Shown: in pieces, positions 53,382-62,483 of the stretch | How positions within the stretch are numbered: position 1 is the first letter of the stretch | Layout: every line of letters starts with the position of its first letter | Source of the DNA: Novosphingobium sp. PhB165 | GTDB taxonomy: Bacteria > Pseudomonadota > Alphaproteobacteria > Sphingomonadales > Sphingomonadaceae | Length of the DNA: 64,000 nucleotides | Assembly (NCBI RefSeq): GCF_004341845.1 | Contig: NZ_SLVB01000004.1 | Span: 1 to 64,000 of the forward strand | Direction of reading: 5' to 3' | Made by a program: the position numbers and the translations under genes | The notes under the pieces: model-generated | The model's input: only the letters and a program-made list of their open reading frames with translations | What the model was told of the DNA's origin: nothing | The model's database searches: none

Positions 53382-54205
53382 CCGACCAGACCGACGTTCT
53401 TACCCGCATTGCCGACGCGCTTGAAAGACTGACCCCTCCCCCTGTTGCCACCGTCGATTGGCTGGCCCACCCGGCCTACGTCTGGACCGGAACCGAAGCC
53501 CGCGCCGTCGCCACGCTGGAAGCGCCGAAGCTCGACATGCTGCGCGGTATCGATACCCAGAAGGAGCGCGTGGTCACCAATGTCGAGCGCCTCGCTGCCG
53601 GGCATGCCGCGCATGACATGCTGCTTTGGGGTTCGCGCGGCATGGGCAAGTCGGCGGTGATCCGCGCCTCGATCCGTGCGGCACAGGACAACCATCCCGG
53701 ACGCATCGCCCTCGTGCAAGTCGCGCAGGAGGCCCTCCACGGCGTCACCGCGCTCTTTACGCTGCTGGGCAAGGTAGACCGCCAGTTCCTCGTCTACATC
53801 GACGATCTCGGCTTCGAGGAGAATGACGGCACCGGCCCGCGCTTGCTGCGCTCCTGGCTCGAAGGCGGGGTGGAGGCACGTCCGGCCAATGTCCGCCTTG
53901 CCGTGACTTCCAACCGCCGCGCCATCGTCGGCCGGACGATGAGCGAGCAGGACGACCCGATCAACCCGCGCGACGTGATCGACGATCGCCTCGCGCTGGC
54001 CGACCGCTTCGGACTCTCGATCGGCTATCACAACTGCGATCAGCCGGCCTACCTCGCGATCATCCACGGCTATGCCGAGCAGTACGGACTCGCGTTCGAG
54101 GAAAGCGACGCTCTCGAATGGTCGCGCCGCCGGGGCGCGCGCTCCGGCCGTGTCGCGTGGCAATATGTGACCGAACTGGCGGGTCGGGCCGGGAAGGTCC
54201 TCTAA
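53378..54205 (+). CDS. DUF815 family AAA-type ATPase
   Basis: A 275-residue P-loop ATPase. Walker A is GSRGMGKS (about 88-95), Walker B is VYIDDLGFEE (about 140-149), and TSNRR near 185 looks like a sensor element. The function of DUF815 is not settled. A GTG start overlaps the acyl-CoA dehydrogenase stop as GTGA, so the two are translationally coupled. A terminator follows. Confidence 0.88.
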   Translation: MTDQTDVLTRIADALERLTPPPVATVDWLAHPAYVWTGTEARAVATLEAPKLDMLRGIDTQKERVVTNVERLAAGHAAHDMLLWGSRGMGKSAVIRASIRAAQDNHPGRIALVQVAQEALHGVTALFTLLGKVDRQFLVYIDDLGFEENDGTGPRLLRSWLEGGVEARPANVRLAVTSNRRAIVGRTMSEQDDPINPRDVIDDRLALADRFGLSIGYHNCDQPAYLAIIHGYAEQYGLAFEESDALEWSRRRGARSGRVAWQYVTELAGRAGKVL

Positions 54206-54212
54206 GCGGATA

Positions 54213-54253
54213 GAAAAAAGGGCCGGGAAGCCAACGCTTCCCAGCCCTTTTTC
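54213..54253. terminator. Bidirectional intrinsic terminator
   Basis: GAAAAAAGGGC-GGGAAGC pairs with GCTTCCC-GCCCTTTTTC around CAAC, with one mismatch. It lies between convergent DUF815 and sugar dehydrogenase genes. Confidence 0.88.
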
Positions 54254-54266
54254 GTTTTCGGCGCCC

Positions 54267-55754
54267 TCAGGGCAGGATCTTGTCCGGCTCCTTGTGGAAG
54301 CCCGCGACAGTGCCCGTTTCGGCACCCGGAACGGTCGGGTCCTTCAGTTCCTTCAGCGGCTCCATATGCGCCGCCACCACCGGCTTTATGTCTGCCGAAG
54401 GCTTCGCGCCCGGCGCATTCACACGCCAGATGGTGCCTGCGGTATCATCGCTGACGAGCAGGCTGCCGGTCTTGTCGAAGGCCAGCCAGGTCGGGCGGCC
54501 GTGGGTATGCGAGGCATCCTTGAGGAAGCCGGTCAGCACCGGCACCGGCTTCACATTCTTCGGATTGCCGTGATCGTCGAAGGGCACGAAGACCACATCG
54601 TAGCCAACGGCCGGACGGCGATTCCACGAACCGTGACGCGCCACGAAGGCACCGTTGGCGAACTTGTCGCCCATGATGTTGCCGCCACGCGCGAAGACCA
54701 TGCCGAGCACCGCCGCATGCGCGCCCATCGCGTATTCGGGCTTGCGGGTATATTCGAGCATGTACGTTTCCATCGGCCACTGGACGCGGTCATCGAAGGT
54801 CGTCTTCCAGTAGATCCACGGCCAGCCATACTGCGCGCCGACGGGCACATTGGTCAGATAGTCCGGCACCAGGTCCGGGCCGAGCATGTCGCGCTCCTGC
54901 ACCGTGGCCCAAAGCTCACCGGTCGAGGGATTCCAGCCGAGGCCGTTGGGATTGCGCATTCCGGCCGCGAACGGACGACGGCGGGCGGTTGCAACGTCGA
55001 TTTCCCAGATCTGGGCGCGGCCCGCTTCGGCTTCCATGCCGTTGTCGGCAATATTGGAGGACGATCCCACCGCGACATAGAGATGCTCGCCATCGTCGCT
55101 CAGCAACAGATTGCGCATCCAGTGATTCCCGCCGGCGGGCAGGTCCATCATCTTGCGCAGCGGCTTGCCGACAAGCTGGGTCTCACCGGGCTGGAACGCA
55201 AATTCGAACACGGCGTCGTGGTTGGCGATGTAGAGCTTGCCATCACGATAGGCCATGCCCGAGGGCGAGTGCATGCCATCGGTGCGGAAGTCGAAGCGCT
55301 GTTCGGCCTTGCCGTCGCCATCGGCGTCGCGCAGCAGCACGATCTTGTCGGGCGAAGGCACATCGGCGCCGACCTGGCTGAACATCCAGCCCATCACCAT
55401 GCCGGTGAACCCGCGCGGCCGGTTATCGGCCGGGGCGTTGGTCAGGGCCACCAGCACGTCGCCATTGGGCAGCGTCAGCATGGTGCGCGGGTGGTCGAGC
55501 CCTTCGGCGAAGCGATTGACGGCAAGACCCTGCGCGGGCGTGGGCGCCTCGCCCTGCGCCCAGCCCACGGTCTTCACCAGCTTGACGCTGGGAATCCATT
55601 GCGGGCTGGCTTCGACGAGTTTGGGGTCCTTACCCGTGGTCGCATCGAGCGGCAGGTCGGACGTGTTGGAATACTGTGCCCAGGCGATCACCCCGACAAT
55701 GGCGAGGATGACGATCAGCAGGACGACGGCGGCTTTGATGAGTATCGAGCGCAT
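54267..55754 (-). CDS. PQQ-dependent sugar dehydrogenase family protein (sorbosone dehydrogenase-like)
   Basis: A 495-residue protein with an N-terminal membrane anchor (SILIKAAVVLLIVILAIVGVIAW, 3-25) and a soluble six-bladed propeller of the GSDH/L-sorbosone dehydrogenase type. Motifs: LDHPRTMLTLPNGDVLVA, NHWMRNLLLSDDGEHLYVAVGSSSN and AGMRNPNGLGWNP. PQQ is the expected cofactor; substrate unknown, the sorbosone label being by family only. The ATG at 55754 starts the anchor; a frame start at 55832 adds 26 residues of no use. Confidence 0.87.
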   Translation of the reverse strand: MRSILIKAAVVLLIVILAIVGVIAWAQYSNTSDLPLDATTGKDPKLVEASPQWIPSVKLVKTVGWAQGEAPTPAQGLAVNRFAEGLDHPRTMLTLPNGDVLVALTNAPADNRPRGFTGMVMGWMFSQVGADVPSPDKIVLLRDADGDGKAEQRFDFRTDGMHSPSGMAYRDGKLYIANHDAVFEFAFQPGETQLVGKPLRKMMDLPAGGNHWMRNLLLSDDGEHLYVAVGSSSNIADNGMEAEAGRAQIWEIDVATARRRPFAAGMRNPNGLGWNPSTGELWATVQERDMLGPDLVPDYLTNVPVGAQYGWPWIYWKTTFDDRVQWPMETYMLEYTRKPEYAMGAHAAVLGMVFARGGNIMGDKFANGAFVARHGSWNRRPAVGYDVVFVPFDDHGNPKNVKPVPVLTGFLKDASHTHGRPTWLAFDKTGSLLVSDDTAGTIWRVNAPGAKPSADIKPVVAAHMEPLKELKDPTVPGAETGTVAGFHKEPDKILP

Positions 55755-55816
55755 GGGCCATGGAATAGGCCTGAGCCGGCTAGGCGGCAACAGCGACTTG
55801 GAGTAACGCCTTTCCC

Positions 55817-56299
55817 ATGTACGACTTCGCACCCAAGGGCGATACGCCCAAGCCCGAACTCTATGGTGAGCTTGTGGAGGCCGCGCAGGCGCTGATCGCC
55901 GGCGAGCCCGATCCGGTCGCCAACATGTCCAACCTTGCGGCCCTGCTGTGGCAGTACCTGCCCGATCTCAACTGGTCCGGATTCTACCGCACGATCGAGG
56001 GTGAGCTGGTGCTCGGGCCCTTCATCGGCAAGCCTGCCTGCATCCGCATCCCGCTCGGCCGCGGTGTGTGCGGCACGGCGGCCGAAACCGGTGTGACGCA
56101 GGTCGTGCCGGACGTTCACGCCTTCCCCGGCCACATCGCCTGCGACGCGGCGAGCCGATCGGAACTGGTGGTACCTGTGCTGCGGGATGGTCAGGTGATC
56201 GCGGTGATCGATCTCGATAGCCCCCTGCCCGGTCGTTTCGACGAACAGGACGCTGCAGGAATCGAAAAGTTCGCGGCAGCGGTTGCCGGGGCAATCTGA
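55817..56299 (+). CDS. Free methionine-(R)-sulfoxide reductase, GAF domain
   Basis: A 160-residue GAF protein with the three cysteines of fRMsr: C75 in KPACIRIPLGRGVC, C85 in GVCGTAA, and C109 in HIACDAAS. It reduces free methionine-R-sulfoxide with thioredoxin-derived electrons. Whole-length similarity to the family is good (LALNWSGFY-like LPDLNWSGFYR). It is divergent from the sugar dehydrogenase and convergent with parB. Confidence 0.93.
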   Translation: MYDFAPKGDTPKPELYGELVEAAQALIAGEPDPVANMSNLAALLWQYLPDLNWSGFYRTIEGELVLGPFIGKPACIRIPLGRGVCGTAAETGVTQVVPDVHAFPGHIACDAASRSELVVPVLRDGQVIAVIDLDSPLPGRFDEQDAAGIEKFAAAVAGAI

Positions 56300-56350
56300 T
56301 TCCGGCTGTAAATCTATTCAGAACAAAGCGTTGATGCAGCCGGTATGGCA

Positions 56351-56392
56351 TAACGCAAGAAAAGCATGGTCCCCGTCTTCACGGGGACCATG
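56351..56392. repeat. REP-related hairpin, shortened
   Basis: CGCAAGAAAAGC followed by the perfect hairpin CATGGTCCCCGT-CTTC-ACGGGGACCATG (56365-56392) repeats the right half of the two REP copies with several changes. Placed between convergent fRMsr and parB, where it can also act as a terminator. Confidence 0.65.
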
Positions 56393-56408
56393 GTAATATC
56401 CGCTAAGG

Positions 56409-57380
56409 TCAGATCGCTCCGCCGGTAAGCCGCTGGCAAACCAGATCGAGCTGATCGAGAGTCGCGTAACGGATCGTCACCGTCCCCGACTTCGGATCGG
56501 AATCTGCGCTGATCTTGACCGGCATTCCGAGGAATTCCTCAAGATGGTTCTGCACGGCGGCGATATCGGCGTCGTCCGAAGCATTGCGCGCGGCACGCGC
56601 CCGACGCGGGATGACATCTCCGCGCAGCTTCTTGCGGACAAGCTTTTCGACCTCACGCACCGACATCTGCTTGCCGATGGCGGCATCGGCGATTTCCTCG
56701 GCATCATCGCAACCGATCAGCGCGCGGGCATGGCCCATCGACAGGCTGCCATTCTCGACCATCGCGATAACGCCATCGGGCAGTGCCAGCAGGCGCTGGA
56801 AGTTGGCAATATGGCTGCGGCTCTTGTCGACCATGCGGGCGATCTCGGCCTGAGTCATGCCCTCGAATTCGGCAAGGCGGTTGTACGCGCGCGCCTCTTC
56901 GATGGGATTGAGATCCTCACGCTGGAGGTTCTCGATCAGGGCCAGCGCCATGACCTCACGCTCGGTAAGGTCGCGGACCAGCGCCGGGATCTCATGGAGC
57001 TGCGCCTTCTGCGCCGCACGCCAGCGGCGTTCACCGGCGACCAGCTGGTAACCGCCGCTGCTCATCGGGCGAACGATGATCGGCTGAATCACACCCCGGT
57101 GGGCGATCGACGCGGCCAGTTCCTCAAGCGCTTCCTCATCGAAGATGCGGCGCGGCTGATCGGGATGCGGGGTGATGTCGGAGATGGCGAGCACCGCCAG
57201 CCCTCCCCCACCGCGCAGCGGCGTTACTACGCCCTCGCCGCCCGACGGCAGCGGTTCCTCGCGGCGCGTCTCGCCCAGCAGCGCGCCGAGACCGCGGCCC
57301 AGCCCCTTGGGCTTCTGTTTCGCCGGGGCAGGCTTTTCGGCTTGGGGTACGCTGATGCGGACAATCGAATCGTCGCTCAT
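56409..57380 (-). CDS. parB: Chromosome partitioning protein ParB
   Basis: A 323-residue CTP-dependent parS-binding clamp. After an N-terminal LGRGLGALLG stretch (ParA-stimulating), it has GERRWRAAQ (116-124; the CTP/parS box), the helix-turn-helix GMTQAEIARMVDKSRSHIANF (about 174-194) and a C-terminal dimer domain. The ATG at 57380 overlaps parA by 4 bases. It should load at the parS sites listed in this window and organise the origin for segregation. Confidence 0.96.
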   Translation of the reverse strand: MSDDSIVRISVPQAEKPAPAKQKPKGLGRGLGALLGETRREEPLPSGGEGVVTPLRGGGGLAVLAISDITPHPDQPRRIFDEEALEELAASIAHRGVIQPIIVRPMSSGGYQLVAGERRWRAAQKAQLHEIPALVRDLTEREVMALALIENLQREDLNPIEEARAYNRLAEFEGMTQAEIARMVDKSRSHIANFQRLLALPDGVIAMVENGSLSMGHARALIGCDDAEEIADAAIGKQMSVREVEKLVRKKLRGDVIPRRARAARNASDDADIAAVQNHLEEFLGMPVKISADSDPKSGTVTIRYATLDQLDLVCQRLTGGAI

Positions 57381-58153
57381 GCCGCTTTCCTCTTCTCGGG
57401 CAGTCGGGTGATCAGTTCGCGTGCGAGCGCCATGTAAGCGCGGCTGCCGGCGCATGCATGGTCGTAGATCAACGCCGGCACGCCGTGGCTCGGCGCTTCG
57501 GACAGGCGCACGTTGCGCGGAATGGTGGTTTCGAACACGAGCTGACCAAGGCACGAACGCACGTCTTCGGACACCTGGTCCGTCAGGCGGTTCCGGCGAT
57601 CGAACATGGTGAGTGCAATGCCGATGATGCCAAGATCGGGATTGAAGCGCTGCTGCACCCGCTCGACCGTCTGAAGAAGCTGGCTCAGCCCTTCCAGCGC
57701 AAAGAACTCGCACTGAAGCGGCACCAGCAGCGTATCCGCAGCGGTCAGCGCATTGAGCGTCAGCAGCCCAAGCGACGGTGGGCAATCGATAAGGCAGACG
57801 TCATAGCCCAGGTCTCCCCGCAGCGCGCTGCGCAGGCGGTGGGCACGGTCATCGACACTGACCAGTTCGACTTCGGCTCCCGAAAGGTCGACCGTGGCCG
57901 GCAGCAGATCGAGGCCGGGAATACGGGTAGGCATGACGCAGTCGATCACGGGAACCCGGTCGACCAGAACCTCATAGGAGGAACGGTCGCGATCGGTCGC
58001 GGAAATGCCGATGCCGGTGGAGGCATTGCCCTGCGGATCGAGGTCGATCAGCAGCGTCTTCCAGCCGGTGGCGGCGAGCGCAGTTGCGACGTTAATCGCG
58101 GTCGTGGTCTTTCCGACACCGCCCTTCTGGTTGGCAATCGCGATACGGATCAC
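57377..58153 (-). CDS. parA: Chromosome partitioning ATPase ParA
   Basis: A 258-residue deviant Walker A ATPase. KGGVGKTT (10-17) has the signature lysine, IDLDPQGNAS and LIDCPPSLGLLTLNAL follow. It starts at a GTG that overlaps the rsmG end by 4 bases and it overlaps parB by 4. It forms the gradient that pulls the ParB-parS complex to the pole. Confidence 0.96.
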   Translation of the reverse strand: MIRIAIANQKGGVGKTTTAINVATALAATGWKTLLIDLDPQGNASTGIGISATDRDRSSYEVLVDRVPVIDCVMPTRIPGLDLLPATVDLSGAEVELVSVDDRAHRLRSALRGDLGYDVCLIDCPPSLGLLTLNALTAADTLLVPLQCEFFALEGLSQLLQTVERVQQRFNPDLGIIGIALTMFDRRNRLTDQVSEDVRSCLGQLVFETTIPRNVRLSEAPSHGVPALIYDHACAGSRAYMALARELITRLPEKRKAA

Positions 58154-58791
58154 TTGGTCTTACCCTTCCTGTCGGTCAGCGTGCCGACAATGATGCCCGC
58201 TTGCGGGTCCGTCAGGGACTGTTCCACGTGGAACACATGCCGCCACTTGCGAAGGTCTTCCAATTCTTGCTGTGCGGAGCGCCCCTTCGGCAACAGCCAG
58301 ACCGTGTCGCTTGTGGAAAAACGAGAGGATAAAGTCAGGAGCTTGTCGAGCGGCGCAAATGCGCGTGCCGATATGACACGCGCTTCACGGGTTTCTACGA
58401 GTTCGAGGCGCTGCCCGATCACCCGCGCCTTATCAAGGCCCATCGCCAGGCGGGCTCGATCGAGCCACTCGATTCGCCGCGCGCGTGATTCGACCATCAG
58501 CACTTCGCATTCGGGGCGAAGCGCCGCGATCACGAGGCCGGGGAAACCGGCACCCGTCCCAAGGTCAATCCACGGTGAAGATGTTCCACGTGGAACATAT
58601 GGAAGGAGCTGGGCGCTGTCGACGATGTGCCGCAACCAGACCTGATCGAGACTGGCCGCCGAAACGAGGTTCTGCTGCGTGTTCTCTTCCGCCAGCATGC
58701 GGACGAGAATCTCCAGCCGGGCCTCGGCGGCGTCATCGTATTCAGGCAGCGCGCGCAGCGATGCACGGGCTTCATCTTCAGTGGAAATCAC
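58150..58791 (-). CDS. rsmG: 16S rRNA (guanine-527-N7)-methyltransferase RsmG
   Basis: A 213-residue SAM-dependent methyltransferase; the SAM motif [10 protein letters not shown] is at 76-85. It has NLVS and [12 protein letters not shown] typical of GidB. Two perfect parS sites lie inside its gene, read as VPRGT (66-70) and FHVEQ (187-191). It overlaps mnmG by 4 bases and parA by 4. Confidence 0.95.
   Translation of the reverse strand: MISTEDEARASLRALPEYDDAAEARLEILVRMLAEENTQQNLVSAASLDQVWLRHIVDSAQLLPYVPRGTSSPWIDLGTGAGFPGLVIAALRPECEVLMVESRARRIEWLDRARLAMGLDKARVIGQRLELVETREARVISARAFAPLDKLLTLSSRFSTSDTVWLLPKGRSAQQELEDLRKWRHVFHVEQSLTDPQAGIIVGTLTDRKGKTK
58220..58235. other. parS site 1 (perfect), inside rsmG
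   Basis: TGTTCCACGTGGAACA, a perfect 16-bp palindrome, sits 67 bases from the parA start. Read in RsmG as FHVEQ. Confidence 0.9.
58582..58597. other. parS site 2 (perfect), inside rsmG
   Basis: TGTTCCACGTGGAACA, perfect. Read in RsmG as VPRGT, a different frame from site 1. Confidence 0.9.
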
Positions 58792-60635
58792 GCCGCCTCC
58801 TTGCGGGCATGGACAAGCAGCGCCGCCAGCGCCGCAGGAGTAATGCCGGGAATACGGCCAGCGGCCGCAAGTGTTTCAGGCCGAGCCTTGGTCAGTCGCT
58901 CAACCATCTCGCGTGAGAGGCCGGGGATCTCGGCATAGGCAAAATCTTCGGGCAGCGGCATCGCCTCGCTGGCACGCAGTTCACGCAGCTCGCGCTCCTG
59001 CCGATCCAGATAAGGCGCGTAGGCTGCGTCTTCCGCCAGCTCTTCGGATAGCGCGTCGTCAGCAAGCAGCTCATCCGCGATCCAGGGTGAAAGGCCACCA
59101 AGATCGACGCCGCCAAAACGCAGCCACTCGCGGATCGGAAGCCGGCCAATATCGGAACGGACCGGAAGACCCGCCTGCGCCAGTTCGGCTGAGGCGACCG
59201 GGACATCGAACGCCGCTTCCAATCGGGCGCGCGCATCCTGCCTGCGGGCGAACCACTCAAGGCGCGCCGGACCGACCGCACCCGCTTCCATCGCGAGCGG
59301 AGTCAGACGGCTGCTGGCATTGTTCGCCCGCAGCCGCAGCCGATACTCCGCGCGGGCGGTGAGCATGCGGTAAGGCTCACTCACACCGTGCAGAGTAAGA
59401 TCGTCGATCATCACCGCCATGTAGCTGTTGGCGCGATCGAGTGCAGCGGGCTCTCGCCCGAGCACGGTCGCGGCAGCATGCATGCCCGCCACCAGCCCCT
59501 GCGCGGCCGCTTCCTCGTAGCCGGTGGTCCCGTTGATCTGCCCGGCACAATAGAGACCGCCAATCTCGCGAAGCTCCAGACTCGTGCGTAAGGCGCGCGG
59601 ATCGATGTGGTCATATTCGACGGCATAGCCCGGCACGACCATCTCGACGCGCTCCAGCCCTTCCATCGTGCGCAGCATGTCGAGCTGAACATCGGCCGGC
59701 AGCGATGTGCTCACGCCATTGGGGTAGACGAGCGGATTGTCGAGCCCTTCGGGTTCGAGGAATATCTGGTGCCCGTCGCGGTCGGCAAAGCGGTGGATCT
59801 TGTCCTCGATCGAGGGGCAATAGCGTGGCCCCTGCGCCCCGATGGCGCCCGTGAACAGGGGCGAGCGATGGAGGTTCGCGCGGATCACATCGTGCGTGCG
59901 CGGGTTACTGCGCGTGATCGCGCAAAAGACCTGCGGCACCTCGCGGCGTTCACCCATTGCCGACATGGTCCAGGGTTCACGATCCGAAGGCTGCTCGCCA
60001 AGCCGGGCCCAATCGATCGTGCGGCCATCGAGACGCGGAGGGGTCCCCGTCTTGAGACGCGCCATCGGCAGATTCGCCTCGCGCATCTGGGCCGCCAGCC
60101 GCTGCGCCGAGTCTTCACCGATGCGCCCGCCGACCATCCGTTCCTCGCCCCGGAACAGCGTGCCGCCCAGAAAGGTGCCGGTGCACAGCACGACCGCGCG
60201 ACCGTCGAGCCGGGTGCCGTCGGCCAGATCGATACCGGCCACCCTGCCCTGCTCCATCACCAGCGCGGAAGCCTCGCCCGCCACCAGCGTGAGATCGCCC
60301 TGCTCTTTCAACATGCGATGGATCGCCGCCTTGAACAGCTTGCGGTCGGCCTGGACGCGAGGCCCCTGCACAGCACTGCCCTTCGAGCGGTTGAGCATTC
60401 GATAGTGAATCGCCGCTGCGTCAGCGGCGCGGCCGATGAGACCGTCGAAGGCATCGACCTCGCGCACGAGGTGCCCCTTGCCCAATCCGCCGATGGCGGG
60501 ATTGCAGCTCATCGCGCCCACGGCGTCGAGATCGAAACTGACGAGCGCGACACGCGCACCCATGCGGGCGGCAACGGAAGCCGCTTCACAGCCGGCGTGG
60601 CCGCCGCCGATCACGATCACATCGAAGGAATGCAT
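58788..60635 (-). CDS. mnmG: tRNA uridine-5-carboxymethylaminomethyl modification enzyme MnmG
   Basis: A 615-residue FAD enzyme. The dinucleotide fold [11 protein letters not shown] (10-20) begins the protein; the ATG at 60635 starts [12 protein letters not shown], and a longer frame to 60686 adds 17 unrelated residues. With MnmE it modifies the wobble uridine of several tRNAs. The gene is placed between mnmE and rsmG as in many proteobacteria near the origin. Confidence 0.95.
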   Translation of the reverse strand: MHSFDVIVIGGGHAGCEAASVAARMGARVALVSFDLDAVGAMSCNPAIGGLGKGHLVREVDAFDGLIGRAADAAAIHYRMLNRSKGSAVQGPRVQADRKLFKAAIHRMLKEQGDLTLVAGEASALVMEQGRVAGIDLADGTRLDGRAVVLCTGTFLGGTLFRGEERMVGGRIGEDSAQRLAAQMREANLPMARLKTGTPPRLDGRTIDWARLGEQPSDREPWTMSAMGERREVPQVFCAITRSNPRTHDVIRANLHRSPLFTGAIGAQGPRYCPSIEDKIHRFADRDGHQIFLEPEGLDNPLVYPNGVSTSLPADVQLDMLRTMEGLERVEMVVPGYAVEYDHIDPRALRTSLELREIGGLYCAGQINGTTGYEEAAAQGLVAGMHAAATVLGREPAALDRANSYMAVMIDDLTLHGVSEPYRMLTARAEYRLRLRANNASSRLTPLAMEAGAVGPARLEWFARRQDARARLEAAFDVPVASAELAQAGLPVRSDIGRLPIREWLRFGGVDLGGLSPWIADELLADDALSEELAEDAAYAPYLDRQERELRELRASEAMPLPEDFAYAEIPGLSREMVERLTKARPETLAAAGRIPGITPAALAALLVHARKEAA

Positions 60636-60685
60636 TCGCCGCGCATACGCGAAAGCGTGAATCGCGTCAAAGTTTGTAAAGGGCA

Positions 60686-60701
60686 TGTTCCACGTGGAAC
60701 A
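60686..60701. other. parS site 3 (perfect), between mnmG and mnmE
   Basis: TGTTCCACGTGGAACA, perfect, 51 bases before the mnmG ATG in the mnmE-mnmG gap (60636-60743). The only one of the four perfect sites not inside a gene. Confidence 0.9.
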
Positions 60702-60743
60702 TGTGGGTCAAAGAGGATGAGGGACAGGGCTCCCGACGGCGCC

Positions 60744-62033
60744 TCACTTCCCGATGCAAAACCGCCCGAACAAGGCGTCGAGCATATCCTCGGTAGTGGC
60801 CCGGCCGATCAGCGCATCGAATGCCACCCGGGCCAACCGCAAGGCCTCTGCCACCAGCAGCGGATCGCTTTCCCGATCCGCTGCCGCCAGTGCCCGTTCC
60901 GCCTCCGCGACCAGCGCATGCTGGCGAGCGTTGAGCGCGGCATCGCCCGGGCGCGGCATCGCCTTGCGGGCGGTCTCCACCAGGTCGGCCCGGAGCCGAT
61001 CCATCCCCTCGCCCGTCACGGCGGAAACGGAGTGACGAGCCTGCGCCTTCTGTTCCACGTGGAACACATCGGCCTGTGCCGCGATCTCCCATGCACCCTC
61101 CAGGCCCTCCCCTTCCTGGCCCAGCCACAGCACGAGATCGGCCCGGTCCAGAGCATCGCGCGCACGTGAGATTCCGATTGCCTCGATCACATCGCCGGTC
61201 TCGTCGCGCAAGCCGGCGGTGTCTCCGAACAGGAAGGGCACGCCCTCGATCGAAACCGCCCGGGTCAGCACGTCGCGCGTGGTCCCCGCGAGTGGTGAGG
61301 TGATCGCCGCCTCATCCTCGACCAAGGCATTGAACAGCGTGCTCTTGCCGGCATTGGGCGGACCGGCCAACACGACCCGATAGCCCTCGCGCAACGCCTC
61401 GGCACGCGGACGCGAGAGCCATTCGGAAAGCTCTTCGCGGAGATCGGCAAGCCGGGTGCGGAAGTCGGCCGGAAGATCCGAGACATCGTCCTCGTCTCCG
61501 AAGTCCAGCACGGCCTCGACCGATGCCGATGCTGTCAGGACCCGGTCACGCCACTGCTCGACCTGCCGTGAGAATGCCCCTCCCGCCATCGCGATGGCCG
61601 AACGACGCTGCAATTCGGTCTCCGCAGAGAGTAGGTCCGCCAGCCCCTCGGCCTCGGCCAGATCAATGCGCCCATTGGCGAAGGCGCGGCGGGTGAATTC
61701 TCCGGGAGTTGCGCGGCGCAACTTTGGCAATCGGGCCAGTTCGGCCTCGACAGCGGAGACGACTGCCCTCCCCCCGTGAAGATGAAACTCGGCAAGATCC
61801 TCGCCGGTCGCGGTCGCCGGACCGGGGAACCAAAGCACCAGAGCCTGATCGAGCACCGCACCCGCGTCATCGCGCAAAACCCGATAACGCGCACGGCGCG
61901 GATCGGGCAGCGAACCGGTAAGGGCGGAAAGTGCAGACCCGGCCTCGGGCCCGCTCACGCGAACGATCGCGATGGCAGCAGGCGGCGCGCCGCTCGAAAG
62001 GGCGAAGATCGTATCGGAAAAGCGGTCGGACAT
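60744..62033 (-). CDS. mnmE: tRNA uridine-5-carboxymethylaminomethyl modification GTPase MnmE
   Basis: A 429-residue GTPase. The G1 motif GPPNAGKSTL is near 222, GTTRD and DTAGL follow, and the protein ends in C426-I-G-K, the catalytic tail. The N-terminal formyl-folate domain shows SGAPPAAIAIVRVSGP. It partners MnmG. Site 4 of parS lies inside it. Confidence 0.95.
   Translation of the reverse strand: MSDRFSDTIFALSSGAPPAAIAIVRVSGPEAGSALSALTGSLPDPRRARYRVLRDDAGAVLDQALVLWFPGPATATGEDLAEFHLHGGRAVVSAVEAELARLPKLRRATPGEFTRRAFANGRIDLAEAEGLADLLSAETELQRRSAIAMAGGAFSRQVEQWRDRVLTASASVEAVLDFGDEDDVSDLPADFRTRLADLREELSEWLSRPRAEALREGYRVVLAGPPNAGKSTLFNALVEDEAAITSPLAGTTRDVLTRAVSIEGVPFLFGDTAGLRDETGDVIEAIGISRARDALDRADLVLWLGQEGEGLEGAWEIAAQADVFHVEQKAQARHSVSAVTGEGMDRLRADLVETARKAMPRPGDAALNARQHALVAEAERALAAADRESDPLLVAEALRLARVAFDALIGRATTEDMLDALFGRFCIGK
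61051..61066. other. parS site 4 (perfect), inside mnmE
   Basis: TGTTCCACGTGGAACA, perfect, read in frame as FHVEQ (about 324-328), the same peptide as site 1 in a different protein. Confidence 0.9.
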
Positions 62034-62072
62034 GGCCTCTCGCCTAGCCCGACCGGATCGGCCCGTGAAGAC

Positions 62073-62348
62073 TCAGTTGTCCTTCTTGGGCTTGCCCTGC
62101 GGATTGAGCACGCCGCTCAGCGCCATGGCGGCGCCACTTTCCATGAGCTGCTGAAACAGCTTGAGCCCGAATTCGCCCATCGGGGCGACCTGCTTGCTCA
62201 TTTCCTGAAGCTGATCGAAGCTGCCAACCCCCTGCATCGCCTTGCTAAGGGCGTCCACATAGACTTCGTTGGCCTTGGTCACGTCCGGCAGACCCAGGAA
62301 GCGCCGGGCCTCTTCGGGCGAGCATTCGACCTCGACTTGGACCTTCAT
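62073..62348 (-). CDS. DUF6489 family protein
   Basis: A 91-residue protein, apparently of the DUF6489 group found in sphingomonads. MKVQVEVECSPEEARRFLGL opens it, then an amphipathic helix (FGLKLFQQLMESGAAMALSGV) and a basic end (GKPKKDN). The middle and end resemble phasin-like surface proteins in length and amphipathicity, but no function is known. It precedes mnmE by 39 bases on the same strand. Confidence 0.7.
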   Translation of the reverse strand: MKVQVEVECSPEEARRFLGLPDVTKANEVYVDALSKAMQGVGSFDQLQEMSKQVAPMGEFGLKLFQQLMESGAAMALSGVLNPQGKPKKDN

Positions 62349-62483
62349 GACGGCCTCCTGCTTGGAATTTCTGCATCATAGCTGACACAGGGCGTTGGCA
62401 AAGTCCATCACCCGTGCCTAACTCCGAAAAACGGTTAGAAGACCCAGAAGTTCTCAAGGCCAGAGGTTCTCAGGAGACTCCCC

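Noticed and set aside
54294-55895. Long plus-strand frame opposite the sugar dehydrogenase
   Set aside because: Rich in H, R and G with no domain, a typical antisense shadow.
58313-58321. TGTGGAAAA resembling a DnaA box inside rsmG
   Set aside because: Isolated and inside a gene; not enough for an origin call.
59607-61169. Long plus-strand frame opposite mnmG and mnmE
   Set aside because: It spans two certain genes and an intergenic parS site, and shows no protein signature.
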